Source: Spirochaetales bacterium
Lineage (GTDB): Bacteria; Spirochaetota; Spirochaetia; Sphaerochaetales; Sphaerochaetaceae
Reading direction: 5' to 3'
DNA: 50,300 bases
NCBI GenBank assembly: GCA_017629575.1
Contig: JAGBWX010000118.1
Location: 1-50,300, forward strand
Each line of letters opens with the position of its first letter. The stretch's first letter is position 1. The translations under genes were made by a program, and so were the position numbers. Positions 19,689 through 27,251 of this stretch are shown here, in pieces. The notes beneath the pieces were generated by a model. The model was given only the letters and a program-made list of their open reading frames with translations, made no database searches and had not been told where the DNA came from.

Positions 19689-22600
19689 CTAGAAAGAGCC
19701 CTTTTCTCTCTTCTTGATTATCTCTTCGTCGCGCTCTGTGAGTGGAACCTGCTTCTCGTTCTCATCGTAAACGGAGATATCAAGAGCAAGACCTCTGATT
19801 TCCTGAACAAGAACGTTGAATGCTTCAGGCATTGAAGTTGTCTGGTTTGTCTCACCCTTAACGATAGACTCGTAGATCTGTACTCTACCCTTCATATCGT
19901 CAGACTTGATAGTAAGAAGCTCCTGGAGAGTATTAGCAGCGCCATAAGCCTCGAATGCCCATACTTCCATTTCTCCAAGTCTCTGACCACCGAACATAGC
20001 CTTACCACCAAGTGGCTGCTGTGTAACAAGTGAGTAAGGACCTGTTGATCTTGCGTGCATCTTATCATCAACAAGGTGATGAAGCTTGAGATAATAGATA
20101 TATCCACAGAATACAGGGTTTACGAATGGAACACCTGTTCTGCCATCATAGAGTGTGATCTTACTGTTCTTAGGAAGACCGCCCTCTACCATTTCTGCTT
20201 CGATCTGCTCCATTGATGCTGACTGGAAGACAGGTGTCTTATACCACTTGTCATTCTTTACAGCTGCCCAACCAAGCTGAGTTTCCATAAGCTGACCGAT
20301 GTTCATTCTTGATGGAACGCCGAGTGGGTTCAAGCATACATCGAGTGGAGTACCATCTTCCATGTATGGCATATCTTCTTCTGGGAGAACTCTTGATACA
20401 ACACCCTTGTTACCGTGTCTACCAGCCATCTTGTCGCCCTGCTTAAGCTTTCTCTTAGTAGCAATGAGAACCTTAATGGACTGCTCTACGCCTGGCTGAA
20501 GTTCATCCTTATCGCTCTTTCTGAGGCGCTGGATGTCGATAACAGTACCTTCTGTTCCGTGTGGAACCTTGAGTGAGCTGTCTCTTACTTCCTTAGCCTT
20601 CTCACCGAAGATTGAGTTAAGGAGCTTTACTTCAGGAGTTGCATCAGCTTCTGACTTTGGAGTTACCTTACCAACGAGGATATTGCCTGGGCGTACATAT
20701 GTACCGATACATACGATACCCTCTGCATCAAGATGCTCAAGGAGCTTATCTGATGTGTTTGGAATATCTCTTGTAAGCTTCTCTGGTCCGAGCTTTGTCT
20801 CTCTGATATCGATTGAGAATTCCTTGATATGGATAGATGTATAGATATCTTCTCTTACAACTCTCTCTGAGATAAGAACAGCGTCTTCGTAGTTGTAGCC
20901 GTTCCATGGAACGAAGCCAACGAGGATATTTCTACCAAGTGCAAGCTCACCATTCTGTGTTGCAGGACCATCAGCGAGAACACCGCCAGCCTCAACATGC
21001 TCGCCAACTGAAACAATTGGCTTCTGGTTCATACAGCTATCCTGGTTAGTTCTTTCGAACTTGTGAACCTCATATGTATCTACTTCGCCTTCAATCTCTG
21101 AGTTATCAGGAAGAACCTTAATCATTGTTGAAGATGCGTATACTACTGTACCTGCTCTCTTAGCCTTGATGAGAACACCTGAGTCATAAGCTGTTCTCTG
21201 CTCCATGCCTGTACCTACTCTTGGAGCCTCTGGGAATACGAGAGGAACTGCCTGACGCTGCATGTTTGAACCCATGAGAGCTCTGTTTGCGTCGTCGTGC
21301 TCCAAGAATGGAATGAGAGATGTTGCTACAGATACTACCTGCTTTGGAGAAACATCCATCCAAGAGATCTGCTCTGGTCTAGCTGTTGAGTAGTCGCCAT
21401 AGCTTCTTACAGAAACTTCTTCTTCGATGAAGTGGCCATTCTCGTCAACCTTTGCGTTGCCCTGAGCAATCATGAACTTCTCTTCGTCGTTAGCATCGAG
21501 ATATCTTACTTCATTTGTAACTACGCCATTAACAACCTTTCTGTATGGAGTCTCGAGGAAGCCATACTCGTTGATTCTTGCATAGTTAGCAAGTGAGAGG
21601 ATAAGACCGATGTTAGAACCTTCAGGTGTCTCGATAGGACAGATTCTTCCATAGTGTGTATAGTGTACGTCTCTAACTTCGTAGATAGCTCTTGCTGAAG
21701 ATCTTGAAAGACCGCCCTTAGGACCGAGAGCTGAAACTCTTCTCTTGTGAGTAAGCTCAGCAAGTGGGTTGATCTGGTCCATGAACTGTGAGAGCTGTGA
21801 AGAACCGAAGAACTCCTTGATAGCTCCAACAATTGGCTTGATTGAGATGATGTCCTGTGGCTTTGTGCTTTCATCAGCCATGTTCATCTTTTCTCTTGCA
21901 GTCTTAGCCATTCTTGCAAATGCATCAGAGATGTTGTTCTGTAAGAGTTCGCCTACAGTTCTAACTCTTCTGTTGCCAAGAGCGTCGATATCGTCGTCCT
22001 TAATCTGTCCATTACAGAACAGGATAAGGTTATTTACTGTGTTGATAACGTCTGAGCAGACAAGGCTTGTTCTTGTTTCGTACTTCTCTTCATCAAGACC
22101 ATAGAACTTCTTGTTGAGCTTGTGTCTACCGATGTCTGAAAGCTCAAAGCCTCTTGCATTGAGGAAGAATTCCTGGAAGTAAGAGATGATTCTCTTAGGA
22201 TCTGGGAATGTCTTGAGGTTCTGTGGGAGTGAGTTCTTGCAAGCCTCAACGATGCAGCCAATGTACTGGTTCTGGAATTCCTCGCCCTCTTCATGTCTAT
22301 AAGCTTCACAGAGAATTCTCTCTCTTCTGAGGGTCTTGAGAATTGCCATTGAAGGTGCATCAAGGTCTACTGCATTTGTATCTACAACCTCAATAGTCTC
22401 AAAGCCCTTGTCTCTGAGTTCTGTGAGTTCGTTGATTCCAAGCTCATCGCCAGCACAGAATGAATACTCTCCATCCTGGTTCTTGATGTCCTTATATGAG
22501 AAATACTTAGCATCTTCTGCAACATCAGCTGTGCTGATAGTCTTTGATGTATAGAAAGCAGAAACAATCTTGTCTCTGGAGTCAACTCCGAGAACTCTGA

Positions 22601-23279
22601 GGAAGAATGTTACCAGGAATGGCTTCTTGCCAAAGGATACCTGGATGATGTTGTTAACCTTCTTCTTCTCTGTTGCTGCACTATTTTCAGTCTTCTTATT
22701 GTCAGCCTTTTCGTTCTTTCTTGTGAGAACGAATTCAAGCTTTGTACCTGAATATGGGTAAAGGGTACCATAATACTGGGAAGAAGCATCGTTCTTCTTG
22801 CCTTCTTTGAAGACAACGCCTGGTGAACGTACGATCTGAGAAACGATAACACGTTCTGCGCCATTGATAATGAAAGTACCGCGATCTGTCATGAGTGGGA
22901 AATCACCAAAGAAAATTTCCTTTTCCTTGATTTCACCATTCTTTGTCTCGAGAGATACTGTAGCCTTTACTGGAACTCCGTATGTTCTTCCCTTCTTCTT
23001 GCATTCTGACTCGGAATATTTGATTCCTTCCATATCGACAGAATAGCCCCTATATTCAACTGACATTTCGTCATTAGGTGCCTTGATTGGGAATGTTTCC
23101 TGGAATACAGCCTCCAGGCCATACTTATCGTTTGGAGCTTCTCCGTTGAGAACCTTATCCAGCTGCAGGAATTTTTTATAAGACTCAGTCTGAATTCCAA
23201 TAAGATCCGGAAGTTCGCATACTTCTGGGAGCTCAGAGCCGATGTCTACTCTTTTTAATGCCTTACCGTCGCCGGCCAT
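19689..23279 (-). CDS. rpoB: RNA polymerase subunit beta
   Basis: The beta subunit forms one side of the RNA polymerase active cleft and the rifampicin pocket. Conserved blocks include FGSSQLSQFMDQINPLAELT, THKRRVSALGP, EVRDVHYTHYGRICPIETPE, and near the end KMHARSTGPYSLVTQQPLGG. An open frame extends to 23327. I chose the second ATG of the pair at 23282/23279 because GGAGGT lies 6 nt upstream, which gives 1196 residues. The segment after SALGP is altered: it reads KGGLSRSSARAIY where most bacteria have GGLTRERAGF. Two stable hairpins separate it from rplL. Confidence 0.98.
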   Translation of the reverse strand: MAGDGKALKRVDIGSELPEVCELPDLIGIQTESYKKFLQLDKVLNGEAPNDKYGLEAVFQETFPIKAPNDEMSVEYRGYSVDMEGIKYSESECKKKGRTYGVPVKATVSLETKNGEIKEKEIFFGDFPLMTDRGTFIINGAERVIVSQIVRSPGVVFKEGKKNDASSQYYGTLYPYSGTKLEFVLTRKNEKADNKKTENSAATEKKKVNNIIQVSFGKKPFLVTFFLRVLGVDSRDKIVSAFYTSKTISTADVAEDAKYFSYKDIKNQDGEYSFCAGDELGINELTELRDKGFETIEVVDTNAVDLDAPSMAILKTLRRERILCEAYRHEEGEEFQNQYIGCIVEACKNSLPQNLKTFPDPKRIISYFQEFFLNARGFELSDIGRHKLNKKFYGLDEEKYETRTSLVCSDVINTVNNLILFCNGQIKDDDIDALGNRRVRTVGELLQNNISDAFARMAKTAREKMNMADESTKPQDIISIKPIVGAIKEFFGSSQLSQFMDQINPLAELTHKRRVSALGPKGGLSRSSARAIYEVRDVHYTHYGRICPIETPEGSNIGLILSLANYARINEYGFLETPYRKVVNGVVTNEVRYLDANDEEKFMIAQGNAKVDENGHFIEEEVSVRSYGDYSTARPEQISWMDVSPKQVVSVATSLIPFLEHDDANRALMGSNMQRQAVPLVFPEAPRVGTGMEQRTAYDSGVLIKAKRAGTVVYASSTMIKVLPDNSEIEGEVDTYEVHKFERTNQDSCMNQKPIVSVGEHVEAGGVLADGPATQNGELALGRNILVGFVPWNGYNYEDAVLISERVVREDIYTSIHIKEFSIDIRETKLGPEKLTRDIPNTSDKLLEHLDAEGIVCIGTYVRPGNILVGKVTPKSEADATPEVKLLNSIFGEKAKEVRDSSLKVPHGTEGTVIDIQRLRKSDKDELQPGVEQSIKVLIATKRKLKQGDKMAGRHGNKGVVSRVLPEEDMPYMEDGTPLDVCLNPLGVPSRMNIGQLMETQLGWAAVKNDKWYKTPVFQSASMEQIEAEMVEGGLPKNSKITLYDGRTGVPFVNPVFCGYIYYLKLHHLVDDKMHARSTGPYSLVTQQPLGGKAMFGGQRLGEMEVWAFEAYGAANTLQELLTIKSDDMKGRVQIYESIVKGETNQTTSMPEAFNVLVQEIRGLALDISVYDENEKQVPLTERDEEIIKKREKGSF

Positions 23280-23361
23280 CATTGTACCTCCATAAAGAGC
23301 ACAAAAAGTGCCCTGAAGCATTGTCATGCTTCTAATTAATCGGGTTTCTAAAAAGACACTT

Positions 23362-23411
23362 TATGCCACCGGAGTTACCGATGGCATAGTCCCTAGCCCT
23401 CCCGCGAGGGC
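23362..23411 (-). promoter_or_regulatory. Double hairpin between rplL and rpoB
   Basis: The minus-strand transcript first forms a 6-bp stem GCCCTC/GAGGGC (23396-23411, four-base loop). It then forms an 11-bp stem at 23362-23388 (TATGCCATCGG with CCGGTGGCATA, five-base loop, one G-U pair). A short T-run lies 7-12 nt after the second stem. The position matches the rplL-rpoB boundary, where other bacteria have an attenuator or RNase III site that lowers rpoB relative to L7/L12. That function here is inferred. Confidence 0.6.
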
Positions 23412-23432
23412 CAGGTAAGTATTTAGTGGGTG

Positions 23433-23801
23433 TTATTTTACTTCGATAACACAACCAGCAGCTTCGAGCTTCTCCTTCATTGAAGCAGCCTCTTCCTTAG
23501 AAACAGCTTCCTTGAGAGTACCACCAGCTTCACAAAGCTCCTTAGCTTCCTTAAGACCGAGACCTGTGATTGCTCTTACTTCCTTGATACATGCAATCTT
23601 CTTTGCTGCATCAACTGACTTGAGGATAACGTTGAACTCTGTCTGCTCTTCAACAGCTTCTGCAGCTGCTGCTGGGCCTGCTGCTACTGCAGCTGCTGCT
23701 GCAACAACACCAAACTTCTCTTCCATCATCTTGATGAGATCAGAGATTTCCATAACACTCATGTTTGCGATTGATTCGAGGATTTCTTCCTTAGTAGCCA
23801 T
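23433..23801 (-). CDS. rplL: 50S ribosomal protein L7/L12
   Basis: L7/L12 forms the multi-copy stalk that recruits and stimulates translational GTPases. The 122-residue sequence has the N-terminal dimerisation helix ending [17 protein letters not shown], an Ala/Gly-rich hinge, and the C-terminal globular domain with [20 protein letters not shown] and [16 protein letters not shown] cysteine near the end (GCVIEVK) is uncommon in this position. The gene follows rplJ by 70 nt, with a hairpin in the gap. Confidence 0.98.
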   Translation of the reverse strand: MATKEEILESIANMSVMEISDLIKMMEEKFGVVAAAAAVAAGPAAAAEAVEEQTEFNVILKSVDAAKKIACIKEVRAITGLGLKEAKELCEAGGTLKEAVSKEEAASMKEKLEAAGCVIEVK

Positions 23802-23832
23802 ATTATCTTCTCCTAAATAAAATATTTTTTTG

Positions 23833-23866
23833 ACGGTCTAGCAGGTTACGCGAAGACTAGGACCGT
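23833..23866 (-). promoter_or_regulatory. Hairpin between rplJ and rplL
   Basis: ACGGT and CTAG segments on one side (ACGGTC-CTAG) can pair with CTAG-ACCGT on the other across a 15-nt loop, with one bulged base. An A-rich stretch and the AGGAG ribosome site of rplL follow. No T-run is present, so termination is unlikely. It may stabilise the rplL message or help raise L7/L12 yield relative to L10. Confidence 0.4.
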
Positions 23867-23871
23867 ATTTA

Positions 23872-24396
23872 TTAAGCTTCGGTAGAAGCAGCACCACCCT
23901 TTGACTCGACATATGCGAGAAGAGTTGCAGCAAGCTTCTGTACAGGTGCCTTCATTGTTCCCATGAGAGAAGCAATGAGTTCCAGCTTTGTTGGGAGCTT
24001 GGAAATTTCTTCAATCTGTGCAGCGCTAAGAAGCTCACCGTTAAGAAGAGCACCCTTAACCTGTACGTTTACGCCGTCCTTAGCTGCTCCGAAGAGTACC
24101 TTAGCAACAACGTTTGCTGTGTCGCCCTTAACGAGTGCAACAGCTGTTGGACCAACCATCTGCTCTTCAGCGCCACCCTTGTCGAGGTTCTTGAGAGCGA
24201 TTTTTGCATAGCGGTTCTTAACAACTCTATAAGCAGCGTCATCCTTTCTCAGATTCTTTCTGATGTTAGTGATCTGCTCTACAGTCATTCCTCTGTAGTC
24301 TGTGAAGATGTATCCATCATAGCCTGCGAACTCTTCTCTGAGTGCTGCTACAGCATCTTCCTTAGCTGGGGTTACATGTGCCTTAAATTCTTCCAT
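23872..24396 (-). CDS. rplJ: 50S ribosomal protein L10
   Basis: L10 is the stalk base that binds 23S rRNA and several L7/L12 dimers. The 174-residue protein shows EEFAGYDGYIFTDYRGMTVE, RKDDAAYRVVKNRYAKIAL and a helical C-terminus. A GTG three nt upstream could also be read, but the AAGGAGG site is 6 nt from the ATG at 24396, which favours that start. Only 11 nt separate it from rplA, so there is no room for a separate L10 leader of the usual kind. Confidence 0.97.
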   Translation of the reverse strand: MEEFKAHVTPAKEDAVAALREEFAGYDGYIFTDYRGMTVEQITNIRKNLRKDDAAYRVVKNRYAKIALKNLDKGGAEEQMVGPTAVALVKGDTANVVAKVLFGAAKDGVNVQVKGALLNGELLSAAQIEEISKLPTKLELIASLMGTMKAPVQKLAATLLAYVESKGGAASTEA

Positions 24397-24407
24397 CACA
24401 TTCCTCC

Positions 24408-25103
24408 TTAAGCATTAGCAGATGCAAGAGCATCTTTAACGTCTACATGAACGCCAGGGCCCATGGTTGAGGAAAGGGCAACTGAAAGAACAAAATCACC
24501 CTTAGCATCAGATGGCTTCTTTCTGAGGATTTCAGTAAGAGCTGTCTTTGCGTTTTCAGTGATCTTGTCAACATCCATGTTAACCTTACCTACTGCGAGG
24601 TGAACAACGCCTGTCTTATCAGAACGGAACTCTGTTCTACCCTTGTTAAGCTCTGCGAGAGCTTCCTTGATGTCGTTGGTTACAGTGTGTGTCTTTGGGT
24701 TTGGCATGAGGCCTCTTCTACCAAGGATTGGACCAAGTCTACCAACGTCCTTCATCATGTCTGGTGTTGCTACTGCAACATCGAATTCCATCCAGCCACC
24801 TCTAATCTTTTCGATGAGGTCTGTATCACCAACATATGCTGCGCCTGCGTCGAGAGCTTCCTGTGCCTTATCGCCCTTAGCGAAAACAAGAATCTTCTTC
24901 TGAGCAGAGAACTGGTGTGGAAGAACAACAGTGTCTCTAACAGTCTGGCTCTTCTTGAGAGAGAGCTTTACTGAAAGCTCAACAGTCTCAGTGAACTTAG
25001 CAAATGAGCATTCCTTTACGAGGTTTGCTGCATCTGTAAGAGCATAAGCCTTGTTTCTGTCTACCTTCTTAACTGCTTCCTGATACTTCTTACCTTTCTT
25101 CAT
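24408..25103 (-). CDS. rplA: 50S ribosomal protein L1
   Basis: L1 forms the mobile stalk that helps release E-site tRNA and often represses its own mRNA. The 231-residue sequence has [19 protein letters not shown] at the start, [20 protein letters not shown] (the RNA-binding signature) in the middle and [11 protein letters not shown] near the end. It begins one base after the rplK stop, which suggests translational coupling. A possible L1-binding leader precedes rplK. Confidence 0.98.
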   Translation of the reverse strand: MKKGKKYQEAVKKVDRNKAYALTDAANLVKECSFAKFTETVELSVKLSLKKSQTVRDTVVLPHQFSAQKKILVFAKGDKAQEALDAGAAYVGDTDLIEKIRGGWMEFDVAVATPDMMKDVGRLGPILGRRGLMPNPKTHTVTNDIKEALAELNKGRTEFRSDKTGVVHLAVGKVNMDVDKITENAKTALTEILRKKPSDAKGDFVLSVALSSTMGPGVHVDVKDALASANA

Positions 25104-25104
25104 C

Positions 25105-25536
25105 TTACTTCTCCACCTCTACGCCCATAGAACGAGCAGTTCCAGCTACGATTCTCTTAGCTGCATCCATATCGTTTGCATTAAGGTCTTCGAACTTGGT
25201 CTTAGCGATCTCTGTGAGCTGTGCATCAGTAAGCTTGCCCACCTTAGTCTTGTTAGGTGTGCCAGATGCTGTCTGGATGCCGAGTGCCTTCTTAATAAGA
25301 ACAGCTGCTGGAGGAGTCTTCAGAACGAAAGTAAAGCTCTTGTCTGAGTAGACTGTGATGATAACTGGGAGGATGAGTCCAGCTTCGTAACCCTTGGTCT
25401 TGTCATTAAACTGCTGGACGAACTGAGGTGCGCTGACACCATGAGGGCCGAGTGCAGGACCAACTGGTGGTGCTGGTGTGGCCTTCTGGGCAGGGCACTG
25501 AAGCTTGATTACTGCGGTAACCTTCTTCTTTGCCAT
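25105..25536 (-). CDS. rplK: 50S ribosomal protein L11
   Basis: L11 is part of the GTPase-associated centre and is needed for the stringent factor to sense uncharged tRNA. The 143-residue product starts [20 protein letters not shown] and has [20 protein letters not shown] and the C-terminal [13 protein letters not shown]. An open frame runs upstream to 25629, but the ATG at 25534-25536 has a TAAGGAG ribosome site and matches the family N-terminus. It follows a 150-nt leader after nusG. Confidence 0.98.
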   Translation of the reverse strand: MAKKKVTAVIKLQCPAQKATPAPPVGPALGPHGVSAPQFVQQFNDKTKGYEAGLILPVIITVYSDKSFTFVLKTPPAAVLIKKALGIQTASGTPNKTKVGKLTDAQLTEIAKTKFEDLNANDMDAAKRIVAGTARSMGVEVEK

Positions 25537-25595
25537 TTTCTTTCTCCTTACGTCGGAATCTGGTCTGAGTTGACCGATAATTTCGGATTCCGCGC

Positions 25596-25643
25596 TGGTA
25601 TTAACGCTCACCATACGGTGGGCTCCCACCCTTCAACGAAGGG
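25596..25643 (-). promoter_or_regulatory. Leader structures before rplK, possible L1-binding site
   Basis: Between nusG and rplK the transcript has a 6-bp hairpin CCCTTC/GAAGGG (25629-25643). It overlaps a segment GGTGGGAG, then CACC-GTAT-GGTG, then AATACCA (about 25596-25630). A GTGGGAG-stem-ATACCA layout is reminiscent of the asymmetric loop bound by L1 in rRNA and in rplK leaders of other bacteria. I infer possible L1 autoregulation from this resemblance only. Confidence 0.4.
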
Positions 25644-25665
25644 GAGTAAACAAAATTAAATAAAA

Positions 25666-25705
25666 ATAAGAAAAACCGAAAGGCTCTGACTATGCCAGAA
25701 CCTTT
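25666..25705 (-). terminator. Intrinsic terminator/attenuator at the nusG stop
   Basis: The minus strand forms a 10-bp stem AAAGGTTCTG/CAGAGCCTTT with one G-U pair and a 7-nt loop, overlapping the last codons and stop of nusG. It is followed by CGG and then a T-rich tract (TTTTTCTTATTTTT). This meets the criteria for an intrinsic terminator. Because no clear promoter for rplK was seen, partial read-through (attenuation) is the simplest reading. Confidence 0.7.
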
Positions 25706-26262
25706 TCTACCTGTGTGAAATCTACGTCAACAGGTGTTGAACGACCGAAAATCTGAACTGAGAGGCGAAGTCTGCCTTTCTGAAGATCAATCTCTTCGAT
25801 AATTCCATTAAATGATGCGAAAGGACCAGCGGTAACACGTACCTCTTCTCCCTTCAGGAAATCCTGCTTTGGCTTAAAGCTCTTTTCCTCTGGTACAGCA
25901 CCAGTGCGAACAAGGATCTCTTTGTGCTCTCTAGCTGAAAGTGGTTTTGGAGGATTCTTGCCTGTTCTGTCTGCTGTTAAGAATCCAGTTACACCCTGAA
26001 TTCTAGCAATTTTTGCTGTAGTTGTTCTCCAAGAATCTTCAGGGAGCTCAAGCTCAACGAGAATATAACCAGGAAGAAGCTTCTTGAGCTGAGTCTTCTT
26101 TTCACCCTTCTCTGTAAGTACATTAACAGTTTCCATTGGAACTGTTACACCTGTACAGTAAAGAGCAAAGTCAGCATCTGTTTCACGAAGCTTATTGATG
26201 ATCCTTTCAATCTTCTGCTCGTATCCTGAATATGTATGAACTACGTACCAGCCTTTTTCCAT
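25690..26262 (-). CDS. nusG: Transcription termination/antitermination factor NusG
   Basis: NusG binds the RNA polymerase clamp, supports Rho termination and couples transcription to translation through S10. The 190-residue protein has the NGN domain (WYVVHTYSGYEQKIERIINK, LLPGYILVELELPEDSW) and a C-terminal KOW domain (GEEVRVTAGPFASFNGIIEE). A small insert is present between the two compared with the shortest forms. It lies 16 nt after secE. Its own stop region folds into a terminator-like stem. Confidence 0.98.
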   Translation of the reverse strand: MEKGWYVVHTYSGYEQKIERIINKLRETDADFALYCTGVTVPMETVNVLTEKGEKKTQLKKLLPGYILVELELPEDSWRTTTAKIARIQGVTGFLTADRTGKNPPKPLSAREHKEILVRTGAVPEEKSFKPKQDFLKGEEVRVTAGPFASFNGIIEEIDLQKGRLRLSVQIFGRSTPVDVDFTQVEKVLA

Positions 26263-26278
26263 TCTCTACAACCTCTAA

Positions 26279-26458
26279 TTAGAACATTAAATCCATTACG
26301 AGACCGAGAAGTGTATCACAAAGACCGAGAGTAACACCTGCAGCGATAGTGAAGATAATAACTACCCAAGTTGAGTGAACTACAACCTCACGAGAAGGCC
26401 AGTTAACCTTCTTGAGTTCAGAGATACACTCTTTGAAAAACTTGCCAATTTTCTTCAT
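26279..26458 (-). CDS. secE: Protein translocase subunit SecE
   Basis: SecE clamps SecY in the inner membrane. The 59-residue sequence has the amphipathic helix and conserved KKVNWPSREVV motif followed by one transmembrane segment (VVIIFTIAAGVTLGLCDTLL). This is the short, single-span form common outside enterobacteria. A longer frame reaches 26518 but would run into tRNA-Trp. The ATG at 26456-26458, with AAGGAG upstream, is the correct start. Confidence 0.96.
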   Translation of the reverse strand: MKKIGKFFKECISELKKVNWPSREVVVHSTWVVIIFTIAAGVTLGLCDTLLGLVMDLMF

Positions 26459-26488
26459 TGAAAACTCCTTAGAAATTCGAGGTACCAG

Positions 26489-26562
26489 CAGGCCGAGAGA
26501 GATTCGAACTCCCAACACCCGGTTTTGGAGACCAGTGCTCTAACCGTTGGAGCTATCGGCCT
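26489..26562 (-). tRNA. tRNA-Trp (CCA anticodon)
   Basis: The minus strand folds into a standard tRNA. It has acceptor stem AGGCCGA/TCGGCCT, D-arm with GCTC/GAGC, anticodon loop CTCCAAA with anticodon CCA, and T-arm GGGAG/CTCTC with loop TTCGAAT. The discriminator base is G, as expected for tRNA-Trp. The 3-prime CCA is not encoded. It is located between rpmG and secE, the usual place in many bacteria. Confidence 0.97.
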
Positions 26563-26590
26563 GCTCGTACCTCGACAATCCAGATCCAAA

Positions 26591-26770
26591 TTATTTGATC
26601 TTTGTTTCGCGATGCAGTGTGTGCTTGTGCTCAAATTTACAATACTTCATAAGCTCGAGCTTATTTGGTGTATTGCGGCGATTCTTTTCTGTAGTATAGT
26701 TCTTCTGCTTGCACTCTGTGCACTGAAGAGCAATCTTCTCTACTGGGCCTTTCTTCTTTGAACTTGCCAT
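26591..26770 (-). CDS. rpmG: 50S ribosomal protein L33
   Basis: L33 is a small zinc-ribbon-type protein near the E site. Translation of 26770 to 26591 gives 59 residues beginning [20 protein letters not shown]. It has [20 protein letters not shown] and ends [10 protein letters not shown]. Cys17, Cys20 and Cys44 are present, but the fourth zinc ligand expected at position 47 is Glu (CKFEHKH), with His48 and His50 nearby. So zinc binding may be altered or lost. The gene sits between the two tRNAs and heads the protein-coding part of this transcript. Confidence 0.95.
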   Translation of the reverse strand: MASSKKKGPVEKIALQCTECKQKNYTTEKNRRNTPNKLELMKYCKFEHKHTLHRETKIK

Positions 26771-26817
26771 ATCCTAACTCCTAACAACAGGTTTACCCGT
26801 CATTCTTGATAATTATG

Positions 26818-26890
26818 AGCCCTCGAGCGGATTTGAACCGACGACCCCCACCTTACCATGGTGGTGCTCTACCTACTGAGCTACAAGGGC
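26818..26890 (-). tRNA. tRNA-Thr (GGT anticodon)
   Basis: The minus strand folds with acceptor stem GCCCTTG/CGAGGGC (one G-U), D-arm GCTC/GAGC, anticodon stem CCACC/GGTGG and loop ATGGTAA, giving anticodon GGT. The T-loop TTCAAAT is present; the T-stem has one apparent mismatch (GTCGG against CCGCT). The 3-prime CCA is not encoded. It is the first gene of the transcript that continues through rpmG, tRNA-Trp, secE and the RNA polymerase genes. Confidence 0.95.
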
Positions 26891-26929
26891 GCTTACATAT
26901 TCCTCTGATAAAGCAAACATGCAGGGGAA

Positions 26930-26959
26930 AATGTATCAAATCTCTATATAACTTGTCAA
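26930..26959 (-). promoter_or_regulatory. Proximal promoter before tRNA-Thr
   Basis: TTGACA (26954-26959), an 18-nt spacer and TACATT (26930-26935) preceded by TGA, an extended -10. The predicted start of transcription is near 26,923, about 33 nt before the tRNA. This is a strong vegetative promoter on the minus strand. Confidence 0.75.
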
Positions 26960-27001
26960 GAAGAGATGACAAATTATTCGTCTAAAACTCAATCGCATTA
27001 T

Positions 27002-27030
27002 AAATTAACCCTTTCTCATCTTTTTGTCAA
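27002..27030 (-). promoter_or_regulatory. Distal promoter before tRNA-Thr
   Basis: TTGACA (27025-27030), a 17-nt spacer and TAATTT (27002-27007); a TATAAT follows immediately at 26997-27002. Together with the site at 26930-26959 it forms a tandem promoter pair about 71 nt apart, common for highly expressed stable RNA and ribosomal units. The remaining sequence to 27,150 is AT-rich, with no gene seen. Confidence 0.6.
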
Positions 27031-27177
27031 ACGGTTGAGAAGAAATTTATATGCAATATGCACTCTTTTATATTACAAAGAATCCACAAGGTCAATTTCC
27101 GGACCGCTTTATATATATAAATATGTTTATTGTTTAGAAAAATAAAGAAATTTACTTGTAAACACAGATTAACATTT

Positions 27178-27215
27178 GTTTAGTTATTGAATATATTGCT
27201 TAAAATTAACTAAAC
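27178..27215. repeat. Inverted repeat upstream of glgP
   Basis: GTTTAGTTA at 27178-27186 is repeated in inverse orientation as TAACTAAAC at 27207-27215, with a 20-nt AT-rich centre. It ends 36 nt before the glgP start. This may be a protein-binding operator or a hairpin in the 5-prime leader. The sequence from 26891 to 27251 holds no gene. Confidence 0.45.
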
Positions 27216-27251
27216 TAAAAAGAACCAAGAAACCTATATAGGAGAATTGAT

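Noticed and set aside
26459-26518. Longer secE with 20 extra N-terminal residues
   Set aside because: The extension would be encoded by part of tRNA-Trp and has no ribosome site; the internal ATG has one.
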